Part shown: in pieces, positions 33,306 to 33,455 of the stretch
Layout: every line of letters starts with the position of its first letter
Position numbering within the stretch: the stretch's first letter is position 1
Origin: Desulfobacula sp.
GTDB taxonomy: Bacteria > Desulfobacterota > Desulfobacteria > Desulfobacterales > Desulfobacteraceae
Length of the DNA: 33,455 nt
NCBI RefSeq assembly: GCF_014237455.1
Contig: NZ_JABZFL010000078.1
Coordinates: forward strand, 1-33,455
Reading direction: 5' to 3'
Translations under genes and position numbers: made by a program
The notes under the pieces: model-generated
What the model was told of the DNA's origin: nothing
Databases searched by the model: none
What the model saw: only the letters and a program-made list of their open reading frames with translations

Positions 33306-33455
33306 TTGATAGATAAATTCATAGCTCATCATCGTAGTTGTGATAAAAAAATTCAATCTGTCAGCGATCATTTGCAGGAGGTTTCTGTTATCTGCGGCAG
33401 GCTTGCTGGTAAAATAGGTGTGGCAGAAGCAGGGACTATTCTTGGATTATTGCAT
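33306..33455 (+). CDS. cas3: Cas3 HD-nuclease-like protein, N-terminal 50 codons (runs off the right edge)
   Basis: The frame is open from a TTG (strong GGAGG upstream) to the edge. It reads FIAHHRSCDKKIQSV, SDHLQEVSVICGRLAGKIG and VAEAGTILGLLH, with the last codon the His of an HD pair. This is the N-terminus of the HD-type nuclease of Cas3, as in type I CRISPR-Cas: an early AH, then SDHLxEV, then an AGxxxGLLHD site. Cas3 degrades target DNA with its helicase. Only the N-terminus is visible, so the subtype, the helicase and the remaining cas genes cannot be seen. An HD phosphohydrolase of another kind is the alternative. Confidence 0.68.
   Translation, partial: MIDKFIAHHRSCDKKIQSVSDHLQEVSVICGRLAGKIGVAEAGTILGLLH

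Noticed and set aside
33210-33340. Repeated TTCATAG as CRISPR repeats
   Set aside because: Copies are only 7 bases, irregularly spaced and partly in the coding start; no array is visible in the window.
33075-33371. 98-codon minus-strand frame at the right edge
   Set aside because: It opposes both the XRE C-terminus and the cas3-like start and has low-complexity Phe/Cys-rich sequence.

Overview
The window looks like chromosomal DNA of an anaerobic sulfate reducer of the Desulfobacteraceae type (Desulfobacterota). This is inferred from the moderate to low G+C, a TrpB2-type tryptophan synthase, an Mrp/Mbh-like antiporter operon with a split MrpA region, abundant PAS kinases and single-domain response regulators, and the family mix overall. 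No ribosomal RNA or species marker is present, so the assignment is inference. Layout: (1) 1-4307, minus strand: suhB-like phosphatase, rbgA GTPase, a periplasmic tail-specific protease and the start of an AsmA-like protein, tightly packed. (2) 4424-6234, plus strand: an unrecognised conserved-looking protein and a class I aminotransferase. (3) 6248-8733, minus strand: trpB2, a strong stem-loop, a small Cys-rich protein and a COG3910-like ATPase. (4) 9014-9090: tRNA-Pro(GGG). (5) 9227-17547, plus strand: an NhaD-type Na+/H+ antiporter, a soluble PAS histidine kinase, a REC-PAS histidine kinase, a stand-alone REC protein, a tandem universal stress protein and a two-helix K+ channel with two RCK domains. 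(6) 17604-26826, plus strand: a promoter, another REC protein and an Mrp-like operon (E, F, G, DUF4040/MbhD, MbhE-MrpB fusion, C, D1, D2, a 50-residue microprotein, an 81-residue membrane protein, D3), closed by a cNMP-binding-domain protein. (7) 26827-29642, minus strand: trkA-trkH K+ uptake, convergent with the Mrp operon. (8) 29899-31239: glutamate dehydrogenase, followed by a 14-bp stem-loop. (9) 31338-33455: a BrnT/CopG-like toxin-antitoxin pair, a divergent XRE protein with a degenerate ImmA/IrrE peptidase domain, and at the very edge the first 50 codons of what looks like a Cas3 HD nuclease, so a CRISPR-Cas locus probably starts here. How the parts work together: regions 5 to 7 put four routes for Na+ and K+ (NhaD, Mrp-like, RCK channel, Trk) beside a phosphorelay-like set of kinases and receivers that have no DNA-binding output domain, plus a stress protein and a cNMP sensor. 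This reads as one ion-homeostasis and signalling neighbourhood; the link is inferred from gene order. The right end is a separate defence or stress neighbourhood. The most informative sequence observations are the complementary loss of conserved lysines in two of three MrpD-like subunits, the missing zinc ligands in the XRE-ImmA protein, the leaderless-looking toxin promoter with an inverted repeat, and the truncated Cas3 start.
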